From: Acidobacteriota bacterium
GTDB taxonomy: Bacteria > Acidobacteriota > Vicinamibacteria > Marinacidobacterales > Marinacidobacteraceae
DNA length: 64,000 nucleotides
Direction: 5' to 3'
NCBI GenBank assembly: GCA_022820545.1
Contig: JAJEFG010000046.1
Span: 56,973-120,972 of the forward strand
Each line of letters opens with the position of its first letter. Position 1 is the stretch's first letter. Below the pieces are notes generated by a model. It was not told where the DNA came from, did not search any database, and saw only the letters and a program-made list of their open reading frames with translations. The translations under genes and the position numbers were made by a program. Shown here piece by piece: positions 1 to 8,340 of this stretch.

Positions 1-1
1 T

Positions 2-1813
2 CTCCCCGCCGTCGGTCGTGACGTGGACCTTGCCGTCCACGCTGCCGGCCCAGAGCTGGCCGGCCTCGAGCGGCGACTCGGCCAGCGCGAAGAGCACCGA
101 ACCGTCGAAGGTGTAGAGGTTGTCGATCGTGATGCCGCCGGAGTCCTGCTGCCGCGCCTTGTCGTTCGTGGTGAGGTCGGGGCTGATGGTCTCCCAGGAC
201 TGGCCCCGGTTCGCGCTCCGGTGGACGAACTGGCTTCCGACCCAGGTGGTCCCCGGTTCGTGGCGCGACAGGACCATCGGGAAGTTCCAGTGCCAGCGCA
301 CCTTCAGGTCGGCGGGCGCCCAGCCGTATCCCGCCTCCGGCCATACCCGGATGTCCCGGACGTGGCCGGTACGGTCGTCGTAGATCTCCAGCCCGCCGTC
401 GTAGCAACCGGACCAGACCATGTTGTCGTCGTGCGGTTCCGGGGTGGCCCAGCCGCTCTCGCAGCCCCCGACCCCGTGCCAGAGCCCGAGCGGAATCCCG
501 CCGCCGGGGGTGCGGCTGGGGCCCCGGTAGGAGTAGCCGTCCTGGCGGTTTCCGTAGACCCGGTAGGGGATCCGGTCGTCCACGGTGACGTGGTACATCT
601 GGGCCACCGGCGGCACCACCCGGCGCCAGCTCTCGCCGCGGTTCTCGGAGATGCTGCCGCCCCCGTCGTGTCCGACCAGGATGCGCTCCGGCATCCAGGG
701 GTCCACCCAGACGTCGTGGTTGTCGCCGCCGGCGCGGTAGGAGGTCTCGATCAGCGTGCGGCCGCCGTCCACGGTGGTGCTGAAGAGCACCGAGGCGAAA
801 TAGACGCGGTTGGCGTCCGCGGAATCCACGGCGATCCGGACGTAGTAGGGCGCCCGTTCGGCGAGATCGTGGTGGGTCATCATGAGCCGCCAGGAATCGC
901 CGCCGTCGTCGGAGCGATAGAAGCCGGGGCTCACGTCCTCGATCAGGGAGTACCAGCGATCGGGATCGCTGGGGGCGATGGCGACCGCCACCTTGCCGAT
1001 GGGATGCCCCTCCCCGCCGGGGAGCCCCCGGCCGCCGCCGTCGTCGGTTTTCTCACCCGAAATCCGTTCCCACGAGCCGCCCCCGTCACGCGAGCGGTAG
1101 AGCCCGCTGCCCGGCCCGCCGCTCCGCAGGCCGCCGGTATCGATCCGGAGCTGCCACATCCCGGCGAGGAGACGCTCGGGATGCCGGAGGTCCATGGCGA
1201 GATCGGAGCAGCCGGTGTTCTCGTCCACGTGGAGGACCAGCTCCCAGTTGGCGCCCCCGTCCCGGGTTCGATAGACGCCTCGCTCCGGCTGCGGCGCGTA
1301 GGAGTGGCCGAGCGCGCACGCGTACACCAGGTTCGGGTCCTCGGGATGGACCAGGATCCGCGCGATGCGCCCGGTGGCCTCGAGGCCCCGGTGGTGGAAC
1401 GACCGTCCGCCGTCGGTGGAGCGATAGATGCCGTTCCCCATCGCGAGCGCCGGCCGGATGATGAACGTCTCTCCGGTCCCGGCCCACACCTGCCCGGGAT
1501 GGGACGGTGAAACGGCGAGCGCGCTGATGGAAGCCGCCTCCTGGTCGTCGAAGACCGGCTCCCAGGTGACCCCGCGGTCGCTGGTCTTCCAGATCCCCCC
1601 GGATGCAGCCCCGAAATAGATGACGTCGGGGTTGCCCCACTCGCCGGCGGCGGCGCTCAGCCGGTTCCCGTCGGGCCCGATCGTGCGCCAACCGAGGCCG
1701 CCCAGTTGCGGAGGATCGATCGTGACGGGCTGCGCGGAGACCGCGTTCGGGAGGGGCTGCAGGAGGCACAGAGCCAACCAGAGAACGAGACGAACGGGGA
1801 GGCGATCCGGCAT
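2..1813 (-). CDS. BNR/sortilin-like beta-propeller exoprotein, partial at window edge
   Basis: This large minus-strand gene is absent from the ORF track because its stop lies beyond the window. It starts at an ATG at 1813 and stays open for 604 codons to the edge. The N-terminus is a signal peptide (LVLWLALCLLQ...VSAQP). The mature part has repeated BNR/Asp-box-like motifs such as IWKTSDRGVTW, IYRSTDGGRSF, VYRTRDGGANW and LYRSRDGGGSW. These mark the VPS10/sortilin-type or exo-sialidase-like beta-propellers that bacteria secrete in many paralogs. No substrate can be assigned; sialidase activity should not be assumed. The plus-strand 495-aa ORF over it is a shadow. Confidence 0.85.
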   Translation of the reverse strand, partial: MPDRLPVRLVLWLALCLLQPLPNAVSAQPVTIDPPQLGGLGWRTIGPDGNRLSAAAGEWGNPDVIYFGAASGGIWKTSDRGVTWEPVFDDQEAASISALAVSPSHPGQVWAGTGETFIIRPALAMGNGIYRSTDGGRSFHHRGLEATGRIARILVHPEDPNLVYACALGHSYAPQPERGVYRTRDGGANWELVLHVDENTGCSDLAMDLRHPERLLAGMWQLRIDTGGLRSGGPGSGLYRSRDGGGSWERISGEKTDDGGGRGLPGGEGHPIGKVAVAIAPSDPDRWYSLIEDVSPGFYRSDDGGDSWRLMMTHHDLAERAPYYVRIAVDSADANRVYFASVLFSTTVDGGRTLIETSYRAGGDNHDVWVDPWMPERILVGHDGGGSISENRGESWRRVVPPVAQMYHVTVDDRIPYRVYGNRQDGYSYRGPSRTPGGGIPLGLWHGVGGCESGWATPEPHDDNMVWSGCYDGGLEIYDDRTGHVRDIRVWPEAGYGWAPADLKVRWHWNFPMVLSRHEPGTTWVGSQFVHRSANRGQSWETISPDLTTNDKARQQDSGGITIDNLYTFDGSVLFALAESPLEAGQLWAGSVDGKVHVTTDGGE

Positions 1814-1961
1814 GTCCGGTGGACGGTAGCAGCCCGTGGCTCGAACCATCCCGCCGCCCTTTATCCTTCCCGACCGCACGGCCGTCGTCCGCAACAGCCG
1901 GATACGCCGCGCGGTAACCACCACGAGCATTCCCCCCTCCTCAGACTGAAAGAGAAGACCG

Positions 1962-3422
1962 ATGCGTAACGCGCCGGAAGGCCTCCGCAACACCCTGCTC
2001 ATCGCGCGACGGCAGTTGGGTGCGGTCCGCCAGGACGGCTACGTCCTGTTCCTGCTGGGGCTGGTCGTCGCCTTGGGGCTGGTCGCGGCGCTGGGCGCCC
2101 GGCATCACGTTGCGAGCGAGACCGAGCAGCGCGACCGCTATCAGGCAATGGTCGATCGGCAGTGGCTGGAACAGCCCGAACGCCATCCGCACCGGGTCAT
2201 CCACTATGGGTTCCTGGTCTTTCGCGAACAGGCGCCGCTCGAGTTCGTCGATCCGGGGGTGAGCGATTACGCGGGAACCTCGATCTACCTGGAAGGCCAT
2301 CGCCAGAACACGGCCAACTTCGGCGAGGCGCGTCATTCCACCGGGATGACGCGCTTCGGACGCCTCACCCCGGCGAGCGTGCTCGCGCTCCTGTTGCCGC
2401 TCCTGGTGGTTGTCGCCGGTTTCGCCGCGGTCAGCGCCGAGCGAGAGGGGGGAACGCTCGGCGTCCTCCTGACGCAGGGGGCGACGCCGGCGCAGATCCT
2501 CGCGGGCAAGGTTCTCGCCACGGGAGCGGTAGGGGCAGTGGCGACCGTTCCGGTCGCGCTGGCCGTCGGCGTCATGGCCGGGCCCGGACTGGACAGCCCC
2601 GCTTCCGTCGCGCGGCTGGGCTCCCTCGCCGCCATCTACGGCATCTATCTCGCGGGCTGGGTGCTCGTGACGGTGCTGGTCTCGGCCGCCCGGACCTCTT
2701 CGCGGAGCGCTCTGGCGCAACTGCTCGCGCTGTGGGTGGTGATCTGCGTCGCCACCCCCCGCGTGGCGGCCTCCGTCGCCGGGGCGCTTCACCCGCTCCC
2801 CTCGCGCGCCGAGCTCACCGCACAGGTCGAGGCGGCGCTGAATGAGGTCGGAGACAGCCACCGCCCCGACGACCCCTTCTTCCTCTCACTCCGGGAGGAG
2901 TACCTGGAGCGCTACCAGGTCGGCGCCGTCGAGGACCTTCCGGTGAACTGGAGGGGGGTGCTCAGCCGGGAATCGGAATCGCTCACCAGCCAGGTGTTCG
3001 AGGACCACCGGCAGGAGTTGGTCGAGGGCCACCTTCGCCAGAACGGGGTCATGGCATGGGCGGGATTCCTCTCCCCGTACCTGGCGGCCCGGGATCTGTC
3101 GATGGGCATCGCCGGTAGCGGCCCGGAGGCGATGGAAGCATTCCTCGCCCAGGCCGAGGCGCACCGTTACACGATCATTCAGCGTCTCAACGAACTCCAC
3201 ATCCGCGAGATCCGGAACGAGAACGACCGGGCGCAACGGCTGTCGCGCGAACACTGGGGGCAGTTCCCCGTCTTCGGGACCGAGCCGCCACCCCTCGGTG
3301 GAGCGCTGGCGGACCGTCCCGTCTCGCTGGCCGCGCTCGGGCTGTGGATCGGTCTGCCGCTGACCGGACTCGGGTTGGCGCGGAGACGGCTGGCGCTGGT
3401 CGGCACGGAGCGGTCGTCGTGA
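1962..3422 (+). CDS. ABC-2 type permease, DUF3526 family (first of pair)
   Basis: 486-aa integral membrane protein. A first membrane segment lies at about residues 27-45 and a cluster of hydrophobic segments at about 140-270. After the first segment comes a long non-cytoplasmic stretch, then the hallmark AVSAEREGGTLGVLLTQG loop of ABC-2/DUF3526 permeases. The C-terminal half (SVAGALHPLPSRAEL onward) is the DUF3526 region and ends with another membrane helix. It overlaps the next permease by 4 nt (GTGA), so the two are translationally coupled. Such permeases normally follow an ABC ATPase, but the upstream neighbour here is an unrelated minus-strand gene. The exported substrate is unknown. Confidence 0.85.
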   Translation: MRNAPEGLRNTLLIARRQLGAVRQDGYVLFLLGLVVALGLVAALGARHHVASETEQRDRYQAMVDRQWLEQPERHPHRVIHYGFLVFREQAPLEFVDPGVSDYAGTSIYLEGHRQNTANFGEARHSTGMTRFGRLTPASVLALLLPLLVVVAGFAAVSAEREGGTLGVLLTQGATPAQILAGKVLATGAVGAVATVPVALAVGVMAGPGLDSPASVARLGSLAAIYGIYLAGWVLVTVLVSAARTSSRSALAQLLALWVVICVATPRVAASVAGALHPLPSRAELTAQVEAALNEVGDSHRPDDPFFLSLREEYLERYQVGAVEDLPVNWRGVLSRESESLTSQVFEDHRQELVEGHLRQNGVMAWAGFLSPYLAARDLSMGIAGSGPEAMEAFLAQAEAHRYTIIQRLNELHIREIRNENDRAQRLSREHWGQFPVFGTEPPPLGGALADRPVSLAALGLWIGLPLTGLGLARRRLALVGTERSS

Positions 3423-4786
3423 GAGCGTGGGCGCGGCTGCTGGCGCTGGACCTGCGGCGACTGACCCGGTCGGCCGGGACCACGGCCGCGATCATCCTTC
3501 TGCTCGGCCTGGGAATCTACGGCGCGTGGCGCGCTGGGCGGAACGCGGAAGCCGCCCGGTCTTCGTTGGCGGCGGCCGAGACCGCCTACGACGACCAGTT
3601 GGACTTTCTGCTCTCGGTCTATCCACCGGCCACCGACGCGGGGGAGGTGCTCTACTACCTGGCCTTTCCCGCTCCGCAGCCCCCGCTCGCGGTTTCCTCG
3701 CTGGCTCGGGGCCGGGCCGCGGTGGAAACCGAGAGCCTCCGGGTCCGCCTCCTGGCGCTCGAAGGGCAACTCTACGAGCACGAGACCGTGAATCCGCGAC
3801 TTGCCGCAGCGGGTTATCTGGACCTTGCCTTCCTGCTCATCGCGCTCCTTCCGCTCTTCATCATCGCGGTCAGCTACGACCTGGTCTCCGGCGAACGGGA
3901 GGGCGGTACCTGGAATCTGGTCCGCCTGTTCGCACCGCCTCGGCGACTGCTGGTCGCGAAGCTTGCCTCGCGCGCGATTCTCGTCGGCGCGGTCGCCGCG
4001 GTGGTGATGGCCGCCGGCGCGCTGATGGCGGGCATCGACCTCGACGGCCGGGCCGGCTGGATGTTCGCGCTCGTCGCGCTGCACACGGTCTTCTGGTTCG
4101 CCCTCTGCCTCGGCGTCGCGATGGGAAACCGGTCATCGACCGCCAACGCCATGATCCTCGCGGGAATCTGGGTCGTCCTCACGATTCTGGCGCCGGCGGC
4201 CCTGAGTCTCGCCAACTCGGTTCTTCACCCCGTTCCGGAAGCGCTGGAACTGACGGTGCAGCAACGCCAGGGTTACCACGAGGCCTGGGACCTGCCGCCC
4301 AGCGCGACGATGGAGTCCTTCTACCGGGACTACCCGGAGTGGAGCGGCCAGGAGGTTCCCGAAGACGTGTTCACGTGGGGCTGGTACTACGCCATGAACC
4401 ACCGGGGCGACCAGGCCGCCCGCGATGCCTCGCGGGCCTACCGCGAGGTGCTGCGCCAGCGCGACGCGTGGGCTCGCCGGTGGTCCGTGTTCGCGCCACC
4501 CCTCGCAACCCAGCTCGCGCTCGACCGCCTCGCCCGGACCGACCTGATGGCCCAGCTCGATTACCAGGACGCCGTGCGCCGATTCCACGAACGCCTCAAG
4601 GACCACTTCTTCCCGCACTTCTTTGCCACCACGCCGATCGATGCGGTGGCCTGGGACGAGGTACCCGTCTTCGAGCCTGCGGCCCCCGCGGATGGCGCGG
4701 CCCGGGCCGGGTTCCCGGCCGCGATCGTCCTGATCCTGGGTTCCGGGCTGGCGTTGGGGCTGGGGGCGCGGCGAGCCGGCGCCTGA
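3419..4786 (+). CDS. ABC-2 type permease, DUF3526 family (second of pair)
   Basis: 455-aa partner of the preceding permease with the same plan: an N-terminal helix, a soluble loop, four to five helices around SGEREGGTWNLVRLFAPP, a second soluble domain with an FTWGWYYAMNHRGD motif, and a final helix. The ORF track starts at 3344, but the GTG at 3419 gives a GTGA overlap with the upstream stop and begins with the expected helix, so I chose it. The two probably form a heterodimeric membrane part of an exporter. The ATPase must be encoded elsewhere or has been lost. Function beyond ABC-2 transport is not visible. Confidence 0.85.
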   Translation: MRAWARLLALDLRRLTRSAGTTAAIILLLGLGIYGAWRAGRNAEAARSSLAAAETAYDDQLDFLLSVYPPATDAGEVLYYLAFPAPQPPLAVSSLARGRAAVETESLRVRLLALEGQLYEHETVNPRLAAAGYLDLAFLLIALLPLFIIAVSYDLVSGEREGGTWNLVRLFAPPRRLLVAKLASRAILVGAVAAVVMAAGALMAGIDLDGRAGWMFALVALHTVFWFALCLGVAMGNRSSTANAMILAGIWVVLTILAPAALSLANSVLHPVPEALELTVQQRQGYHEAWDLPPSATMESFYRDYPEWSGQEVPEDVFTWGWYYAMNHRGDQAARDASRAYREVLRQRDAWARRWSVFAPPLATQLALDRLARTDLMAQLDYQDAVRRFHERLKDHFFPHFFATTPIDAVAWDEVPVFEPAAPADGAARAGFPAAIVLILGSGLALGLGARRAGA

Positions 4787-4847
4787 CAGCCGGTGGCAAG
4801 ACCCCCGCGGCCCAGTTGCTGTGAGAACCCAGTCCCTCCGGTCCGCG

Positions 4848-4887
4848 TCGGAGCGCCAGCCTCCGGCTGGCATCGCGCGGGAGCGCG
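4848..4887 (-). repeat. Two-hairpin interspersed repeat, type 1, copy A
   Basis: Read on the minus strand, it has a left hairpin CGCGC-TCCC-GCGCG, then GAT, then core hairpin GCCAGCC-GGA-GGCTGGC and the tail GCTCCGA. The core arms carry a compensated change relative to the common GCCGGCC/GGCCGGC. It faces copy B across about 117 bp in the gap after the permease genes. Confidence 0.8.
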
Positions 4888-5004
4888 AAACCTGCGCTGG
4901 CGGCGCTTCTTCCCGTAACGGGGTCCCGTTCGGCTCTCTCTGGGCGGGGTTGCGCCGGTCCCGGTCCAGATCGAGCCACGTGGGTCGGTAGCGGCGTGCG
5001 TTTC

Positions 5005-5048
5005 GCTCCCCCGCGGGGAGCGATGCCGGCCGGAGGCCGGCGCTCCGA
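5005..5048 (+). repeat. Two-hairpin interspersed repeat, type 1, copy B
   Basis: Left hairpin GCTCCCC-CGC-GGGGAGC, then GAT, core hairpin GCCGGCC-GGA-GGCCGGC and tail GCTCCGA. It lies about 60 bp before the amidohydrolase start and is inverted relative to copy A. Apart from these two repeats I see nothing else in the 320-bp gap 4787-5106. Confidence 0.85.
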
Positions 5049-5106
5049 GCCCGAGCCGGCCCGGTCGTCCGGTACGATGGACGGTCCACGCTGGCGGAGG
5101 AAAGCC

Positions 5107-6822
5107 ATGAAGAGAGTCTCCCGAATTGCGCTCCTTGCGGCCGTGGCCGGCCTCGTTCCCGCGCTCGCGGCCCCGCAGCCAGCCTACGACCTGCTGCTCG
5201 TCGGCGGGATGGTGTTCGACGGGAGCGGCAACCCCGCCATCCGGGCGGACGTCGGCATTCGGGGCGACGAGGTCGTGGCGGTGGGACGCCTCGCCGGGAA
5301 GGAGGGACACGAGGCGGCCCGCACCATTGACGTGAGTGGACTCCATGTGTCCCCCGGCTGGGTGGACCTCCACTCCCACGCCGACCGGTCGCTCGTCGGC
5401 GACGACATGGAGGAGCGGAAGGCGGTCAACCTGGTCGCCCAGGGGATCACCACGGTGGTGATGGGCGCCGACGGCCGGAACCCGATCTGGCCGATCCGCG
5501 ACGAGATCGCCGCTTACGAGAGCCATGGAACGGGACTCAACGTGGTGCCCGTCGTTGGCCACTCGACCGTCCGTCTTCAGGTGATGGGCGACGACCACGA
5601 GCGGCCGGCGACCGACGAGGAAGTAGCCCGGATGGCCGAGCTGGTCCGGGAGGGAATGGAGGACGGCGCCTGGGGCCTCGGGGCGGGCCCGGAATACCGC
5701 CCGGCCCGCTTCTCGGAGACCGGGGAGATCATCGCGCTCGCCCACGTGGTCGCGGACTACGACGGCTTCTACTACTCGCACCAGCGCAGCCAGTCGCCGA
5801 TGCCCCGCTGGCAGGTGCCGAGCATCGTGGACGGGCCGACCCTGACCGGCACCGACGGCATGGCCGAGACCATCCGGATCGGCCGCGAGACCGGAATCCG
5901 GGTGGTCGGCACCCACATCAAGGCGAAGGGGCCGTCGAGCTGGGGCCACTCCGCGAAGGACGTGCAGGCGATCAACCTCGCGCGGGCGCAGGGGGTCCAG
6001 GTCTTCCTGGACCAGTACCCCTTCGAGACCTTCGGCGGCGGACCGGTGGGGGTGATCCCCGTGTGGGGATTCGCGCCGCCGGGGACCGACCGTTCCGGAG
6101 GACTCGACGACCCGAAGTGGCGGCGGACGCCGGGACTCCTGAGTCTCGAGAACCTGGAGGCCAATCTCGCCGACGAAACGATCCGCACCGAACTGATGAT
6201 GGATCTGGAGCAGCAGATCGACCTGTTCGGGGGCGCCGACCGGCTGATCATCGTCCTCTTCCCGGAGGATCCGTCCCTCGTGGGCCAGACCGTGGCCGCG
6301 GTCGCGGGCGACAGCGGCAAGTCGGTTGCCGAAACCCTGATCGATTTTGCCCGCACCGGCACCGAGGAACTTCTCCACGGGGTGCTGATCCGCCCGATCG
6401 CCGGCGACCGGTTCGACGTGGAGACCTACATGGTGCAGGACTACACCGCGACCTCGACGGACGCCGGCATCGCGCTGGAAGCGGCGCCGGGCCGGCATCC
6501 CCGCTTCTGGGGGAGCTACACCCGCAAGATCGCCCACTACACGCGGGACCGCGGGCTCATCACCCTGCCCTTCATGGTCCGCTCGTCCACCAGCCTGCCG
6601 GCCGCCATCGTGGGAATGACGGACCGCGGCTGCCTGAGGGTCGGCTGCAAGGCGGACATCGTCGCCTTCGACTACGACCGGGTGGAGGACAACGCGACCA
6701 TCATGGACCCCGACGGTCCGGTGGTCGGGATGCCCTGGGTGCTGGTCAACGGCCAGGTCGCGATCGAGGACGGCCGGGCGACCGGGGCGCTCGCCGGGGT
6801 GGTCATCAAGCGCGGCGAATAG
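5107..6822 (+). CDS. N-acyl-D-amino-acid deacylase-like amidohydrolase, exported
   Basis: 571 aa. The start at 5107 follows a good ribosome site (GGAGG) and opens a signal peptide (KRVSRIALLAAVAGLVPALA); the track start at 4996 runs back through a repeat and is rejected. The body has the amidohydrolase plan: N-terminal beta domain (LLVGGMVFDGSG), metal-binding HSHAD after PGWVDL, a conserved GTHIKAKG segment, an RSSTSLPA region and the C-terminal metal-independent strand region (GCKADIVAFDYDRV). This is the D-aminoacylase/dihydroorotase-like branch. It probably hydrolyses N-acyl-D-amino acids or related amides in the periplasm; exact specificity is not visible. Confidence 0.85.
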   Translation: MKRVSRIALLAAVAGLVPALAAPQPAYDLLLVGGMVFDGSGNPAIRADVGIRGDEVVAVGRLAGKEGHEAARTIDVSGLHVSPGWVDLHSHADRSLVGDDMEERKAVNLVAQGITTVVMGADGRNPIWPIRDEIAAYESHGTGLNVVPVVGHSTVRLQVMGDDHERPATDEEVARMAELVREGMEDGAWGLGAGPEYRPARFSETGEIIALAHVVADYDGFYYSHQRSQSPMPRWQVPSIVDGPTLTGTDGMAETIRIGRETGIRVVGTHIKAKGPSSWGHSAKDVQAINLARAQGVQVFLDQYPFETFGGGPVGVIPVWGFAPPGTDRSGGLDDPKWRRTPGLLSLENLEANLADETIRTELMMDLEQQIDLFGGADRLIIVLFPEDPSLVGQTVAAVAGDSGKSVAETLIDFARTGTEELLHGVLIRPIAGDRFDVETYMVQDYTATSTDAGIALEAAPGRHPRFWGSYTRKIAHYTRDRGLITLPFMVRSSTSLPAAIVGMTDRGCLRVGCKADIVAFDYDRVEDNATIMDPDGPVVGMPWVLVNGQVAIEDGRATGALAGVVIKRGE

Positions 6823-6882
6823 GCGCGACGGAGGACCGACGCCCTCCGGCTCGGCCGAGTGGAATGGGCCGCCCGGATTTCT

Positions 6883-6909
6883 CCTTACTCTGATAGACTA
6901 CTGGTAAGG
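6883..6909. promoter_or_regulatory. Inverted repeat upstream of AbrB/PIN module (possible operator)
   Basis: CCTTAC and GTAAGG arms are separated by 15 bp in an AT-richer patch 17 bp before the antitoxin start. Toxin-antitoxin operons are usually autoregulated through such sites. The arms are only 6 bp, so this is a weak call. Confidence 0.35.
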
Positions 6910-6926
6910 CAAACGGAAATGCGCAA

Positions 6927-7169
6927 ATGCTCGTGAAAGTCACATCGAAGCGTCAGGTGACCTTCCCGGCGCGCGTGCTCGACGCTTTGGGCGCGGGGCC
7001 GGGCGACCGGCTCCTGCTGGAGGAAACCCCGGACGGCTTCCTTCTCTGCCCGCGGCGCATTGACGCCGACCGCTTGGCGCCGCTTCGCAAGAAGCTCCGG
7101 CGCGGCCATGAGAGTTTCGACATCCACGCCTTCCGCGAACAAACCCATGACCCGTCGCTTCGGGATTGA
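6927..7169 (+). CDS. AbrB/MazE-type antitoxin
   Basis: 80-aa protein with an AbrB/SpoVT DNA-binding swapped-hairpin fold: VKVTSKRQVTFPARVLDALGAGPGDRLLLEE fits the family's first 45 residues. The C-terminal tail would wrap the partner toxin. It overlaps the downstream PIN gene by 23 nt, the usual layout of a type II toxin-antitoxin pair. Expected role: neutralises the PIN ribonuclease and represses the operon. The cognate operator may be the inverted repeat just upstream. Confidence 0.85.
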   Translation: MLVKVTSKRQVTFPARVLDALGAGPGDRLLLEETPDGFLLCPRRIDADRLAPLRKKLRRGHESFDIHAFREQTHDPSLRD

Positions 7170-7545
7170 CACATCCGTCCTCGTCAGGCTGCTGACCGGA
7201 GATCCGCCAGCGGATTTCGACCGCTGCGCGGACGCTCTCCGGCACCTGATCGAGGCCGAGGACGCGGTGATACTGGCATCGAATCAGGTCATCGGCGCGG
7301 CCTACATTGCGGTGCAGCACCACTACGGCGTATCGCGGGCCGAGGCTCGCTCGGGTCTGCTGGATGTGCTGCGGAGCGGTCTCGTCGGACCCCTGAACGG
7401 ACGTCCCGTGTTGACGGCAATTCAAGCGTCTGACTCGCCCGGTCTCATGGATCGCCTGATCACTGACGACTACGTGGCCAGCTCGCTCGAGGTGTTGACG
7501 CTGGATCGCCGGATGGCCTCCCTTCCGGGTGCGCGGTTGTTGTAG
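7147..7545 (+). CDS. PIN-domain ribonuclease toxin (VapC-like)
   Basis: 132 aa from the ATG at 7147, which directly precedes RRFGIDTSVLVRLLTG with the first PIN Asp; the track start at 7060 lies inside the antitoxin. The fold continues through an acidic middle to ITDDYVASSLEVLTLDRRMA, which holds the C-terminal acidic residues of the metal site. PIN toxins cleave RNA, often tRNA or 23S rRNA; the target is not predictable here. It is translationally coupled to the AbrB-type antitoxin. AbrB-type antitoxins paired with PIN toxins are a known VapBC subclass. Confidence 0.85.
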   Translation: MTRRFGIDTSVLVRLLTGDPPADFDRCADALRHLIEAEDAVILASNQVIGAAYIAVQHHYGVSRAEARSGLLDVLRSGLVGPLNGRPVLTAIQASDSPGLMDRLITDDYVASSLEVLTLDRRMASLPGARLL

Positions 7546-7688
7546 CGACGGGCGGTAGCCGGGACCTCGAGATCCGCGAAGATCGGCCGGAAGCGACCGA
7601 TGCTCTCCTGGCCCTAGAATCGTTCCCGGGACGGAGGAAGCGTGAGTGACGCCCTCCGAGGCCGTTTCCTTCTCTCGCGAGGGTCACC

Positions 7689-8129
7689 ATGAGCAGGTTG
7701 TTGCGTTTCGTTTGCGCGTTCGTCGTCTACACGGTCATCGACATGGCCTGGAGCCTGTCGCCCGTGGCGGCGGCGATGTACGCGCGTCTCCACGAGGCGA
7801 GCGGGAACGACTGGAGCTTCGGCAAGCCGATGGACGCCTGGGGCGCCATCGAGATCGCCGCCCTCCTGGTGTTCTTCGCGCTGATCGCGCTGGCGAACAG
7901 CCAGCTGGCGATCGCGCCGGCCCTCCGGGAGCGAAACCTCCAGCGGGCGATGAAGAACGCGTTCCTGCTGGGCTGCGCGGCTTACGCCACCTACAGCGTG
8001 CCCGTCTTCGCCGCCATCGCCAACTGGCCGGCGGCGCTCATTCCCATCGACATCCTGACCGGCGGCCTGTTGAGCCTCGCCACCTCGACGATCGTCACCT
8101 GGTGGGCGCTCCGCCGTCCGGCGGCCTGA
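7689..8129 (+). CDS. DUF2177 family membrane protein
   Basis: 146 aa with four predicted membrane helices: an N-terminal one (FVCAFVVYTVIDMAWSL), IEIAALLVFFALIALAN, an alanine/tyrosine-rich helix (FLLGCAAYATYSVPVF) and LLSLATSTIVTWWALR. The YTVIDMAW and GCAAYATYSV segments match DUF2177 proteins, an inner-membrane family of unknown function. GAGGG upstream of the ATG is the likely ribosome site. It stands alone, and repeats C and D follow its stop. Confidence 0.8.
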   Translation: MSRLLRFVCAFVVYTVIDMAWSLSPVAAAMYARLHEASGNDWSFGKPMDAWGAIEIAALLVFFALIALANSQLAIAPALRERNLQRAMKNAFLLGCAAYATYSVPVFAAIANWPAALIPIDILTGGLLSLATSTIVTWWALRRPAA

Positions 8130-8170
8130 CGACGGGGCGCGCGTCGGCGCGGATCAACCGTACGCGCTTT

Positions 8171-8211
8171 GCGGTCCTGCGGGCCGCGGGCCGGTTGAAG
8201 CCGGCGTTCCA
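8171..8211 (+). repeat. Two-hairpin interspersed repeat, type 2, copy C
   Basis: Left hairpin GCGGTCC-TGC-GGGCCGC (one wobble pair), core hairpin GCCGGTT-GA-AGCCGGC and tail GTTCCAAGC, which defines type 2. It is followed in the same direction by type 1 copy D after 40 bp. Confidence 0.75.
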
Positions 8212-8251
8212 AGCGGGGTGCGCTGCGGGGATGGTCGGCGTGGTGCGGTTT

Positions 8252-8297
8252 CGACCGCCTCTCGGCGGTCGATGCCGGCCGGAGGCCGGCGCTCCGA
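8252..8297 (+). repeat. Two-hairpin interspersed repeat, type 1, copy D
   Basis: Left hairpin CGACCGCC-TCTC-GGCGGTCG, then core GCCGGCC-GGA-GGCCGGC and tail GCTCCGA. It lies between the convergent ends of the DUF2177 gene and the TonB receptor gene. Confidence 0.85.
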
Positions 8298-8340
8298 CCG
8301 GGCGAGCGCGGAGCGCCCGCCCGGAAGGGAAGTTGCTTGG

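Noticed and set aside
23-1510. 495-aa plus-strand ORF at the window start
   Set aside because: Shadow of the truncated BNR-repeat gene on the minus strand, whose translation shows clear Asp-box repeats.
4787-5106. Facing repeats A and B as ends of an insertion element
   Set aside because: The 117 bp between them have no ORF, and identical repeats occur singly elsewhere, so they are not terminal inverted repeats of one transposon.
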